Made by a program: the position numbers and the translations under genes. Positions 37,774 through 49,882 of a stretch of DNA of 64,000 nt are shown here, one piece after another. The notes below the pieces were generated by a model that was given only the letters and a program-made list of their open reading frames with translations, did not search any database and was not told the origin of the DNA. Position 1 is the first letter of the stretch. Each line of letters begins with the position of its first letter. The DNA is from Xiphias gladius (taxonomy: Eukaryota > Chordata > Actinopteri > Istiophoriformes > Xiphiidae): positions 20,153,206 to 20,217,205 of the forward strand of contig NC_053417.1 in assembly GCF_016859285.1 (NCBI RefSeq), written 5' to 3'.

Positions 37774-38384
37774 ATAATGATGAATCTTAACGCTTAAAGT
37801 AATTTCATTAGCAGGGTAAGTGTATGAGTGCATTGCGAAGCACAGACAGAGAGAACTCTCTGTTCTCTGATGCTTCACTCATTATACTGGAATGGACCAC
37901 ACAAATCCCTCAAAGGGAAGACAGAGGGACATTTTCTTTTAACATTAAACTAATGTGATTTGATCTCCAGACGTGGTGGAGCAATCCATAAAAGGAGCTT
38001 TTCAATCAATATAACAGTGTCTGCCAGGAAAGCTTCTTGCCCTCTCCCTGTTGTGGCCTCCAACTCCATCTGGGAATAAAAGCCCTTTACATTCATATTC
38101 ACCTGAGCGTTGTTTTTCAATTCTTGGGTGTTTCAAAACTCTTTTGGCTTAGAAAGTACGTGTGTTGTGATTGTCATTTCAGTGGTTGTGTAAATTCTGT
38201 GACAAAGTAAAGGCACAGTCATGCAGCTCAAGTGGCTGATTATGTAATCATCATAACGCGTCAGCATATCAGCATATCGGCGTCGCGAGTGTCAACTTTA
38301 CCACCAGATGGCAACAAGGACCTACACATCTACTGGGGCATCCACAGTATTTGGTTATTGCAGCAGCAGGGTTGACGGTGTTAT

Positions 38385-38640
38385 TTTATTCTATACAGCT
38401 CAAACAATTAATCGTTAAGTCGATTAACAGAAAAATAATTGGTTAGATATTCTGATTGATCGTTTCAGTAATTTTTTAAGCAAAAATTGTGAAAAAATGA
38501 AGAGGACACCTTTGGCTCTGGGAAGTTATGATGGGCTCATTTTTTCACTATTTTTTGACATTTCATTCACTGAAAGATTATTGAAAAAATAATCATCAGA
38601 ATAATCTCTAATTTATTTATTGATGGATTAATCTGCTATT
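38385..38640. repeat. Degenerate dispersed repeat rich in AATTAATCG words
   Basis: The sequence AACAATTAATCGTTAAGTCG and the later TTATTGAAAAAATAATCATC resemble a common fish repeat whose ends contain ATTAATCGATTAA palindromes. It is heavily mutated and its borders are approximate. Confidence 0.45.
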
Positions 38641-38780
38641 TATTTCATTCTGTGCCCTTTAAACCAGCAGAGGCTGTGGGTATTAAAACAAACCGTGTTT
38701 ATGTTATGTTATGTATCAGGTGTATTACATGGTATTCAAAGATCCCCGTGTTTACCACACGTCCTCTTCACGTTCTCCTT

Positions 38781-38993
38781 CATCGCGAGGTGGAAGTACA
38801 TCTCCTCCGCTGTGTTCTTTAGCAGATGGTCAGTGGCGCGTGCCCCCACAGGGCACATGATGCTCATGTTGTGCAGCAGCTTGGCAGAAAGCTGGGAGGA
38901 GTCTAGATGGGAGCTCCTCAGCTGGAGCTTCAGGGCCCAACCGTGTCATGCCTCGGAGTTCTTCACTGGCTCTTACAACCACCAGGCCAGGTC
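38781..38993 (-). pseudogene. Decayed PPARG-type nuclear-receptor ligand-binding-domain fragment
   Basis: Read on the minus strand, one frame gives DLAWWL, stop, EPVKNSEA, stop, HGWALKLQLRSS, then HLDSSQLSAKLLHNM, and ends TDHLLKNTAEEMYFHLA. This follows the last-exon region of PPARgamma (DRPGLLNV, QALELQL, HPESSQLFAKLLQKM, VIKKTETDMSLHPLL), with two in-frame stops (TAA at 38973-38975, TGA at 38946-38948) and a lost AF-2 helix. PPARs are lipid-activated receptors; PPARG drives adipocyte genes. The location and strand, between syn2 and raf1, are exactly where PPARG lies in human. A possible acceptor remains at 39030-39031. No zinc-finger exon was recognised nearby. Identification rests on eye alignment of about 60 residues. 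Confidence 0.65.
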
Positions 38994-39029
38994 GGAGTGC
39001 TTGTTATGAAGGAAAAACATCAGTACCAT

Positions 39030-40629
39030 CTGGGAGCCTAACAATACATTATGTTGAGCATATTTTATCTGTGGGAGATGTTTGCTGCTCTGTGTTAAAG
39101 CAAACAGTATGAATCTGCTTAATGAATCATGACCTTTTCTCAGACTAATAACAAATGTGAGATATAACAAAAGTCTGATATGCAGTCAAGTAGCTCCAGT
39201 ATATCCGACTTCTCAGCAAACCTGCGCTCCTGTTATGACACAGAAGAGCCTCTGCAGCCATGTCAGTTACTCATGGGCCACCTGTATGCTGACAGTGTGA
39301 CAGGTCTGACAGCTGTTGGCAGTTTACAAAGCCTCCAGTGCACCTACGCTGAAAATGGACTATTCAGTGAGGTTGGACCAATCTTTTTTTCCCTGTAGTT
39401 CATCTTTTGAAATTAACAATATTTGCACATTTATAGATTTTGGATTTTTCACTGAGGGGGAAGGAACAGCCAACTGCGATTTTATTTTCTTTGCAGAAAA
39501 GGAGTGATAAAGTACCACCATCATTCATAAGCAAAAAGAAAAGAACAGAAATGCTGCATAAATTTTGCCACGTAATTGATAAAGGCATACAAGAGAAAAT
39601 CTGTCCGGTCGTGCCAACATTTGTAGTTTTCTTTCAGATGAGTTAGATATAACAGGAACTGTGCAGATGCCCGCAGTGTCATATATGTGAAAGTATGATT
39701 CGTGTTTGCTTTTTGGTTACTACAGAAAGTCTCTGAGGTGACAAAATGAAAATCTGGTGGGACATTGTATTCCTGTCACCAGTTGGCTGACACAGTATAA
39801 CTTCAGAGTCAGAAAATATAAAGTTATAAAACTGAATCAAATAAGGAAATAATGGAGTCTCTAGGCACCTTTCCTAATTTGTCTGAGATACTCTTCAATG
39901 TGGCAGAAACGAGAGAATAGCAAACATCAAATGTGAATAATTAATACACTTTGGTTAGTAATGAATGCGCCATATAACGTTGGCTTGTCTTGATGACTGT
40001 CAGGAACTATGAAATGTAATATAAAAAGTGTGCCAGTTATTCAGTCAGTGTATTTCAATGAAAAGTTAATCAAATTTTATTTCCTGCACTTTATGAGCCA
40101 AGATATCGTTTACTGCTTCCTCTCATGTCATAACTTGGACTTTAAATCCCAGGACGAACTGTTCACCTTGACAACCCATCGAGGAATCTGCGGCTTTTTG
40201 GTTGATCTAGATCCAGGAATTCATCACCATGTGGGTCTAAAGTAATTGTAAAATAAGTTATTAGAAATAGGTAAAAAAAATAACCACAATAAACCACAAT
40301 TTGGTAAACAATATTTACTAATAACTGCTTTTTAGCAAACACAGCAATGCATTATTACATATTCTGAAGAAAAGTAGGGCCTGCATGCTCATGACTGTGT
40401 CATTGATCATTATTTGCAATGCCATGAATAGTTTAACATGGATATCAGAGGGTAAACAACTAAAAAAATACACTTCTAGTGAAGTAATACAATCAGAAGT
40501 CAAAAATACTAGTCAAATAATACTACTTATTATACTTGGAGTGGTTATACATCTCATTCGCAAAGACATTCATCTTGCAGCTTGTCTCTTATCATTAGCA
40601 GTATGAAGTAATAGTTAAGTGAAGCTTGT
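39030..40629. other. Intergenic sequence with unassigned exon-like pieces
   Basis: Between the pparg fragment and the syn2 distal end. A 72-codon frame at 39180-39398 (+) and a piece near 40168-40233 (-) with AG/GT borders look exon-like, but I cannot assign them. The rest is AT-rich sequence with no recognised feature. Confidence 0.35.
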
Positions 40630-40757
40630 TTATTCAGAGAACAGACTTGCAAAGGACTTTGTTGCGTATAGTCTCAGCATTTTCCTCGTCTTCACTGTCA
40701 GAGAGGAAAAAGGATGTGTCTCTCAGACCAAAGGCACTGATTGGGGATTGGGATTCG
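40630..40757 (-). pseudogene. syn2: Synapsin II domain E (IIa tail) exon with a frameshift
   Basis: After a strong minus-strand acceptor (ttctcttgtcttccag) the frame reads ESQSPISAFGLRDTSFF, then SDSEDEENAETIRN, matching the IIa end of synapsin II (SQSLTNAFSFSESSFF ... AETIR). The expected final KSFASLF motif is present only in another frame (KSFASLFSE, stop at 40630-40632), because the SLR codons before it are shortened to four bases. The original frame stops at 40634. An AATAAA overlaps the end. Domain E helps synapsin a-isoforms target vesicles. Either IIa is lost in this copy or the protein ends differently. Confidence 0.65.
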
Positions 40758-40811
40758 CTGGAAGACAAGAGAATGACGAGTTTGTATGAGCGGAGTGAGT
40801 CAGGATATAAA

Positions 40812-41247
40812 CTCAGTGACCAGTTTATCAGGTAACTTGGGTGCAATCTAATGCAAACCAGTACAACCGCTCTCCCATAAATTCTGCTTTTATGATGCCT
40901 ACAATCATTTTTTTCCGACACTGTCATAGAGGTGTTGATTCAGTGTTGCAGCAATGATGCCATAGTCAGTCGTGGTATTGTAATGGACCGCATGATATTT
41001 TCTAACCCCTCATTTAGTAAATGGCAATGACAAAAAATTAGAAATATCTCTTAATATAATGCAGCCCAGCACAGCACCACTTTTATTTATGACCCCAGCA
41101 ATAAACATAAAATTGTATTTACACATTTCCGACAGTGTCACCAAAAACTGAAAATTATAAACTTCATGAAGGCAGAATTTATGGCAGAGCTGTTGTATGG
41201 AATGAGCGTTAGATTGCACAGGGGTATCTAATAAAGTGGCCACTGAG
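40812..41247. mobile_element. Nonautonomous Tc1/mariner-like element with CACTTTATTAGRTA-type ends
   Basis: The left end CTCAGTGACCAGTTTATCAGG and the right end read on the minus strand, CTCAGTGGCCACTTTATTAGA, are terminal inverted repeats. The 436-bp body has no transposase. It lies between the two distal syn2 exon pieces. Confidence 0.65.
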
Positions 41248-41347
41248 AGCATTTGATTCCCAAGTGAGTTGAATATTCTCTGCTTGAATAATTCAAATAG
41301 CTGGGGTCCTTATTTGAGCATTGACGAGTGAAGCTATTCTTTCTTAC

Positions 41348-41743
41348 TTCAGTATTCAGTATTTCCCTGTGTTTTTTCCTCAGAGGCCTGATCTTCCAGC
41401 AGAGACTGCTGTTGCTCATGATCCACAGTTGTCTGTGGGTGTGGAGGTGTGTTTTCTTGGAGAGGCTGGGTTGCTGTTTCCTGCTGGGCCTGAGACCGAT
41501 GCTGGCACTCAAGGTGGACAGGAGCATTCGAGTTACACTGGACCTGCAGTCCTCCCGATGTTAGAGTATCTTTGTTCACAGCCTGAGATTGCTGTGCTGC
41601 AGGGCTGAACTTTTTTGTGTACGTCCTTTGAAGGAGTTTTGAGGATCAACTTTGGAGCAGGCCTTTTTGAAAGTAATCCTTGGGGATCCACTGGGCCCCC
41701 TAATTTCAGCACAAGAGATATCTATGATATTCAGGCGTTTTAG
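41348..41743 (-). pseudogene. Possible syn2 IIa-specific Pro/Gln-rich exon, not open throughout
   Basis: A minus-strand interval with acceptor (tctgtctctatag) and donor (CTGAA|GTAAGA). One frame opens with RGPSGSPRITFKKACSKVD and a second carries Gln/Pro-rich sequence (QPLQENTPPHPQTTVDHEQQ), but no single frame crosses the whole interval, and the frame that would join the domain E exon contains a stop. Position and composition suit the IIa-specific linker. Similarity is weak. Confidence 0.35.
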
Positions 41744-42157
41744 CTATAGAGACAGAATGATGCATAAAGGTTTAAATTTGATGTTAGCATGTTCACATGT
41801 AGTCTAGCATGTTCTCACATCTCACAGATAAGTGGTTTATTCGTTAATTTATCTGACACTATCACACATTGTTAACATATAAGGAAGACAGACGCCATAA
41901 AGTAAATGCACAAAGGAAGCCGAGGGGATACATTATCACAATAAATTTATCTTTTCATTCACTGGAAGTAATGCAATCTGTGCAGTGCAGTGTGTATTCC
42001 CAACAGCTGAGCATTTGGAGTGGTGTGGCCTCACCACTTGATTGTGATTGATAAAGTCTGTGACATTGTCGAACATAAGTGTTTCCTTAAGAAACAGTAC
42101 TACAGCATAACATAAACAGTATCAGGACAAAGACCAAACATATATTGCAAAGAAAGC

Positions 42158-42163
42158 TTTATT
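42158..42163 (-). terminator. syn2: syn2 IIb poly(A) signal (AATAAA on the minus strand)
   Basis: GGCAATAAAGC on the minus strand, about 2.1 kb below the IIb stop and followed by GT-rich sequence. The stretch 42164-44270 is then the IIb 3' UTR; no other gene is seen in it. Confidence 0.55.
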
Positions 42164-44270
42164 GCCAGTGACAGGGGGGAAATATCCAGAACGGAATTTT
42201 TTCCACAATATATTGTATTGTGATCTTGATTTAAACAGTCCAACACCGGTTTTAAAAGTACATATATTTAGCAAGTTACCATTGCCCTTAATACTTACAG
42301 TCCTGCAGATGTGCAGATATAAGTTTCACCTCAACACAATGGCCAAATATAGACGTCCAAATATTCAATCACGATCACTAAACCAAGGCATAACCATGCA
42401 GATATTAAGACTTGGGGTACCCCTGCGCGTTCTTCCCTTGGAAATCAACGTCATGGCATATTTCCTAGTAAACAGAACAATACATCCATAAAGCCTCAGG
42501 CATGGCTTTGACAAGGATACGCTCACAGATACAATGGCACTTTCTACAACTTGGAAAAGAATTGCACACAGAGCTTGCTGAACGTATTTTATACTATAGT
42601 AAAATGGTGCAGCTTTCTTTTTACATTTGGTTTGGTTGCTATGTAGCTTTTTCACCATTTAGGATATTAGATATATGAAGTGGCCTCCACCAAAGCCACT
42701 GGACAACAACCAAGTGATTGTGAAATTTGTGTAAAAATGTTTTAAAACAATTCAAGGAGTGGATGAATATAGCTTTTTGAATCAATTCGATGGAAGATCT
42801 GATTTCCCAAATAAATACATTATTGACCAAAAATCAAAGACATATATTGCACTTTCCATCAACTCACTGGAAGAGTGTGATAAGGATAAACATGCCAGAT
42901 CTTGAATGGCAGTAAAAACGGTCCACACTAAGCCTCAGAGCACTTGCGATGTTGTCATGGCAACACCACCATGATAGCCGATATCCAGTGTGAGGGCCAT
43001 GGAGGGGGGGCTTTTTCTATCTGGCATCTCATGGCAGATCATACATTACATACTTTTTCACTATCAATCGTAATATCTGCTTCCACACAATTGAACGCAA
43101 AAGACGGCAACAATTTGATTACAGCATCAGTTCAGTGGCGTGTGATTTGCAACAGGCTATTTGATCTGTCTTAGAGTGCTTTTCTCTGATGAAATTACAT
43201 ACTGCATGTGACATACTACAGAATTAACACCCCCCCTCGCCTATATTTACAATATGGGTGACTGGAGTGCAAAGACTGTTATTGAAAGTAAATAATTTAT
43301 TCTTTGGTTCAAAATTATACAAATATATTGAAGTTGTGTGTAAAGACACCTGCACAACATCCTATATAATAAAATCTTTAATAATTCAACTAATTTTAAT
43401 ATTCAGTATGTGTCCATCTATCAGTATTCTAAAATCCACTTGAATAATCTCTTTTCTTGTGGCATTGTGACATTATGGATGAAAAAAATTAGCTTTATGA
43501 AAGGCAATATACTGCATGGCTCTGTTGTATGTGTATGCAGGATCGCACACGGTCGTCCTCACTGTGTTTATGCATGTTTGAAAATTAATACATGTATCCT
43601 GTAGAACCTATATAATATGCCTTTCTTATAATACATTCAAAATGCATGAATCACAGGGTAAAACAGCGATGTTACATGAACATCCCACTTGATCAGACAT
43701 TTATAACTGACTTGCACCTGCCTTTGTATCAAACATGCAAAACAAAAATAAATATCTATTAGTATAAATATGAAAGTAATCACCACTACAGCCATACACA
43801 CCCACGTACTGAATACATATTGAGATATACACAAACTTCAAACTGCACGATAGTCCACAGTTTGAACAATATCTAAAGGTACACACCAAAAATAGAAAAC
43901 AGAAAGGGTAAGGGGGCAAATAAAAGATTCTTAGCTGGGTCAAACAGGTAGCACAGAGCAGCACTGAACTTGGTGTAGGCACAATCTGCTTTTTATATCA
44001 TCAACGACAGCCCCAAACAAAAACCACAGCTACTGAAACATGGGTGACCTATACAAGCACACGAATCAACAGGTCAACAAGTAGACAGTACATTTTGACA
44101 CTGCATAGAGTTAAAAACACAGTCCAGGCCAGCGCTCAGTTGTACTGAGCTCACGTTACCAAGATCTGATTCTAGCTATCAGCATCCACACACACGTCTG
44201 CGCTTGCGTTGAGCTAAGGTACGTCATTCTTCTCTAAACTCTGAGACTTTCCCCTGTTCTCCTGGGTGAC

Positions 44271-47200
44271 TCAGTTGGCCTGGACTGGTTTTGGACCCAC
44301 TGCAACGCCATTACAGTCGAGAATGTACTGCAGACAACCCTGAGGTGGGCGCCCAGCACCGTTCTTAGTGGGTTCACCAGCAAGCTCTCCCTTCTGGCCA
44401 GCTCCCTGAAAAGACAAAGTTATAATTTACTCATCCAGCAACAACCATGATGGTTTTCTTGTAGTTAGATCTGAAAAATAGCTACATTATTGTAATCTTG
44501 CAATAGAAACAAATGACACTGTCCTATAAAATACATCGATAGCACATTAGCATTATCTTTACAATGATAATAAATGAACACAAGATGAAGCCTCTTGTTT
44601 CTAAGCTCTGAGACAGTGTGTGTCCTGTTCCTCTGTGTTACCTGGGATGGCTGTATAGTGGTGGGTCTCTGGGGAGCATTAGCTTCTTTCTCTGCTAACC
44701 CGTTCATTCTTGCCAGCACCATGTCAGCAATGAGCTGCCTGTCCTCAGCCTGGTGCTCCCCTACCAGGGGCATGGAAGAGCCGGCCACCTGCTCAACATG
44801 GAGGATGGTTTCAGCAGAGAGTAGTACTTTATGTAAAGCTTGTCCTTATTTGAATTTTGGCTGGCATACTGCAATGCTTGAAATGAAGGAACAGGCAACA
44901 TTTGTACTTTAATGTATTGACACAACTCAGCATGTTCCTGAATTATCATTTGAAGTTATGCACTTTCACTCCTCAGCTGCAGCTTTCAAACCTGGTAATC
45001 GTAGACTCTTACCTCTGTGATATAATCTCTGCCATCTTTTCCATGGATGGCTTTGACTGCACAAATATCCAGACCCCCAAAAATCTCTGAGCAGGTGTCC
45101 ACCCACAGCTTGTACCTAAATATAACAATCGACACATGACTCAAAACCATGGTCTCATCATCACTTATTTCCACTTCAATAGAACATGTTACTATATAAA
45201 ACACAACAGGTTAGCGGACTACACTGTATTGCAGTGTAGGATTCTGATTTAACACTTACCTTTCAGTCATGGCCACTTGTTCAAGCATAGCTGAGCCCGT
45301 ATTGGTCTTCCAGTTACCAGAAATTGATGTTCTCCTGAAGTGTGTAAAGCACAAAAATTAAAACCAGTTCAGGATTGTTTCTCATTCACTTCCAAAGCTC
45401 ATATATACATACAATCATACGTACATGTAGGCTTTGTAGTCAGAGCCAATCTTCTGGATTCGGATGTCGTACTTGGAGTCTATGAGAGGTTCTGTGGTGG
45501 TGTACGTCTGGGTGAGAGCAACGACACTGGCTATGTCCTGGAACTTATTGTGATTGTCCACCTTAACCTGTAAACAAAAACAGACGTGTGAGACAAAACA
45601 GGCCAAAATATCCAGGATTTAAAAAGTCATCTGGCACCTAATTAACTCTTGTATCCAACATGACGCAGACAAATTCTGATGATATTCAAACTGCATAAAT
45701 TACTAGTATATATACTCATTATGACTAAAGCTAGAAAGTGATGCATTATTTCATATTGCAACAGGAAACATCTCTATACCTTTCCAATACCAGAGTGGGC
45801 ATGTCCAATCTTCACAACAACAGGGAATGATGGGATGCTTACCTAAAGTAAGAAAGTATCATTTGAGTTATTGCCTTATATTCTGCTCTATGCTTTCACA
45901 TTACAATTGCAAAAAGTTCAACAGTTCAAAAATATTGTTCTTGGATGCAGTAAAAGGTGGGTGGTGATGGGGTTCTCACCATCTCCTTGTAGTTTGGGTA
46001 AAAGGTCTGCTCAATAAGGGGGAACTTCTCAGCACCCAGTTTCCTGTAGGTGTTTATAAGTTGGGCAAACTGGACACACAAAAAGATAAATAAATCTGAT
46101 ATACAGTCATTTCTAAATACTTCACAGAGTAAATTACTGTCACTTAATAGATAAGATACAGTAAAGCTCCCCCTAACGCTGAGTGCCTACCGCCCAGGGC
46201 TTGTCACACAGGTTGTAGATTGACTCAAGGGAGTTGATGCTTTGGACACCTCCATATTGCAAACCAATGATCAGGTTGCGAAAATCTTCGTTCTGGGTCA
46301 TACTGAAGGCATGTTGACGAATGAGGACAAAGTCTGGCTTGAATGACCTAGAAAATAAAATTATAGCAGAGATGTGACAAAGATCTGACCACAAAAATGA
46401 AAACCTGGGGCAAATCCTGAGATTAAAGGAAATGAATCAGCAGTCAGCAATGTAGGTGGATTAAATAGCAGTTGTACTGATTAAAACAGTGAGTATTAAC
46501 TGGTACAGCAATACTAATTTGTGACTTTGAAGGATAAATCTTTCCCTTTCTTTTCTATCGTCTTGTGTGAGGGTGTGTGTTTCTCACCTGACAACCTTGG
46601 TGCCATTCCTCAAAACTTGCATGTTAACATTGCAGGTCCCATTGGCATGAGCCACAACATTGATCTCATTGAATTCAGCCTGAGGAGTTGATGGTTAGAG
46701 AGAAATATGAGGACAGAGTACTTAAATGCCTCTATTCTGTTTTACACAAGTACTTAAGATGGATATCACCGGCTTGGTGAAACATACCTGCTCCACTTTG
46801 ATGTCATAATCCCCATATACTTTCTTTCCTCTGAATAATTTTGCCCTGGTTATAACAGAAACACAGAGAATTTATTATCTTTTAATGTAATATCAGAATA
46901 CTGATTAAATTCCAGAAATTCCTTACACAGACATTTCAAATTGATTACCTATTCAAGATCATTCAGCATATCTAATAATCACTTTAATACAACCTGGAAT
47001 ATGAATTATTGTTGAGTTTATGCCACTTTGTTCAGTGCTTAAACAGCACACAGCAGACAAATTCTTTCCTTTCGTGCTCTTCCAATTGTTGATACACAGC
47101 CTTTCTTAAACTTCTTCCTTTCAATTAGGCAAATCTGATAAAACATTACAACAATTTTAAAGGCTGTATAATTTTTAAAGGCAAGCCTTCTGCTTAATTA

Positions 47201-49800
47201 TGCAATTAAGTATTTCCTACTGCCTGGTCCATTTGCAGTACAGCCCCGTGGGGTTAATAAAGGATGATGGAGTGAGGTAAAATACCTATTCAACACGCTG
47301 AATTCACAATTTTAAGAAAATGGCTGCACCTTGCATCACTTGTGATCCGGCGCTTTTTAAAACAGAGTATCTGGCTTTTCCCTCTTGAATAAGAACGCTT
47401 TTTCTCCTGGACCACCGCTGAAGAGGAAATCTTTTCCCATGGGACTTCAGATTAAGACGGATCACTGTCTATATACCGACACTGCACAGCAATGACAACT
47501 GCAGAAGCCACACAGGGATTGCTGGTGTTAACAGTGTATTCTATTTCTTTGCCTTTTTTCCTACACTGAGGGGCTGGGCATGACAACATAAGCTTTGACA
47601 GAAGAAAACCTCTAGGTTATCTACAGTAAATCAATATTAATGGGGGCCCAATGAAGAACCCTTCCCTTCTATTTCCTCAAGTTGCCACAGAGGAGGTTTC
47701 ATTCAGGTTTCCAGTTCCAAAGCTTCAAATTCACTCTTCAGCTAAGGGCCATCTACTGCAGTGGAACAGTGGTGAACTAGTGTGGTGCTAAGCATTATGA
47801 AACCTTCATCCGAATAGAGATGGTAGAACCTCCATGTTTCAGTATGGCTGTGTTGATAATATTTAGCTGACATGTTTTGGAGTTCTCACGTCCTCTTCCT
47901 CTTAGTTTGTATTACCTTGCTGTCGTGGACCCTGTACTGCATGCCTATTTAATGAGGAGGTAAAGCTGAATAATTAATTCTCAATTTAATTAGAGCAAGG
48001 GGATCTATTTGGCTGTGGAGGAAAACAAGCGTAAAAATATGAATCACTGCTCCAATATCTGGGAAAATGAAAATTCTACTCTGTACTGTGATCAGTGCTC
48101 TTTGCTAGTACACACTGTATGAGAATAGTGTTTCCAAAACACAACCCCGTGAAACAGACAGGCATGAAAAAGACAAGCGTCAGATTTCATTTTGCAATTC
48201 AGATTTTAATCTTTGACAGTGTGGGGAATAGCTCTGTGGAGGGTGTATAGCAGTATTTGATTGACCTGTGCTTTCTCACTCTGCAGAGCACAGTCTAGCT
48301 CTGCATACTGAGCATAGCCGCCACACATTCAAAGGGGACATGATCCTATACCATTTTTAACATGATCTGTAAACGCTGTACGTTAATATGTATTAGTATT
48401 CAGCAGTGTCCTCAAAGCAACCATGTCCTCTGGTTCAGTTTAATTGTTCTCCTCATGGTGGCTTTCATCTAAAAACCAAGGACATTACTGTTATGTCTTA
48501 GAGATACTTCTGCTTTTGCCCTTCACTAACATACTGAACTCAAAACTGGAGTTTGTCACTAGGCACTGCGCTTGTGGTGGCTCACCGAGAGAGAGAGAGA
48601 TGAGCATGACAGTAAATGTTTACCCGGATCATTCATTTTAAGAATCAATATGGATACCCCTGACATGAGTTAAAGATAAGATGAGAAACCAAATAAGACA
48701 AAAATAAGTTTCTCTTTTGTGATTTCAAGAGTAAGTAAGACAATCTAGACAACAGAAAATTAAGCAACTTCATTCATGGTTGAAGGTTGCTATGCCAAAG
48801 TATTGCCAACTTACATATTGCAGTGAAGGAATTTTTCATTCAGATGATTCACTCGAGAGCTTGCTAAGCGGGAGCCCATGCTGAATTTTAATGTCTCATC
48901 ACTAAGCCTGCTTAACATTCATGCTCACATGTGGGTAATGTTTAAATAAGGTTAGGCTCACAGTACAAAACAGTCTTTTCCTTATAATAGTTAAAACAGT
49001 TCCCTATGGCTTTAAAAAAAAGTTTTGAACACTGAATGACTGAACAAAAAAAATCTTAGCCTCTCTACCTAAACTGAGCTCCATTATAGAGAGAATACAG
49101 AAGAAGCACAGCTCAGCCATTAGTCTGATAAGTAAGACAGTGTACCATCTGCTCCTCCTGTCATAAGAGCAATTTATAGCAAAGCATTCCCTGGAACAAA
49201 ACAAACCTCTATGTATGACCGGAAGCCTCATCTAACAAGTAAAAACACTGGCTGAATGACAGAATCCATCTGTCTCTATATTTGCTGTGACCCTGGCAAT
49301 CACCATGGTTCTATCAGCGCATGTTTTATCTCACAGTGTTATTAGGCTTAACACAACATGTTACACAACAGAGTCCCTATTCAAATACTCGTCCATACTA
49401 ATGTCTTCTACTTTCTCTATATGGGTAATTCAAAAATTGCTGGAAATCTTACATATGGAGGCCCTTGAACTTTTATATTTTTACAATTTGCTAAGCTCTC
49501 AGTAACTGCCTGTATGATACAAACATGATGTGTAATAAGTTAAACATTTAAAACATCTCATACACTAAAAAAATCCTCATGCAGGTGCCCATTTAAAAAT
49601 TTGTCACAATTTTTACAGAATCAATGTAATTGGGCAACATTTTTCTCTACTGCACCTACAATTCATTGTAATTTCTTTGTTAAAATATACAGAGTAACAT
49701 ACTTCACTTTAAAACCAGTTACGGGTTTTAATGTTGCGGTGGATTGGTGTATATATAGTTATATATATGTGTATATACATACACACACGCACACACACAC

Positions 49801-49882
<82 letters not shown>

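Noticed and set aside
40009-40245. Plus-strand frame with weak likeness to a nuclear-receptor helix (NLDF...QDELF)
   Set aside because: It is on the strand opposite to the pparg relic, needs gaps, and has few identities; chance is more likely.
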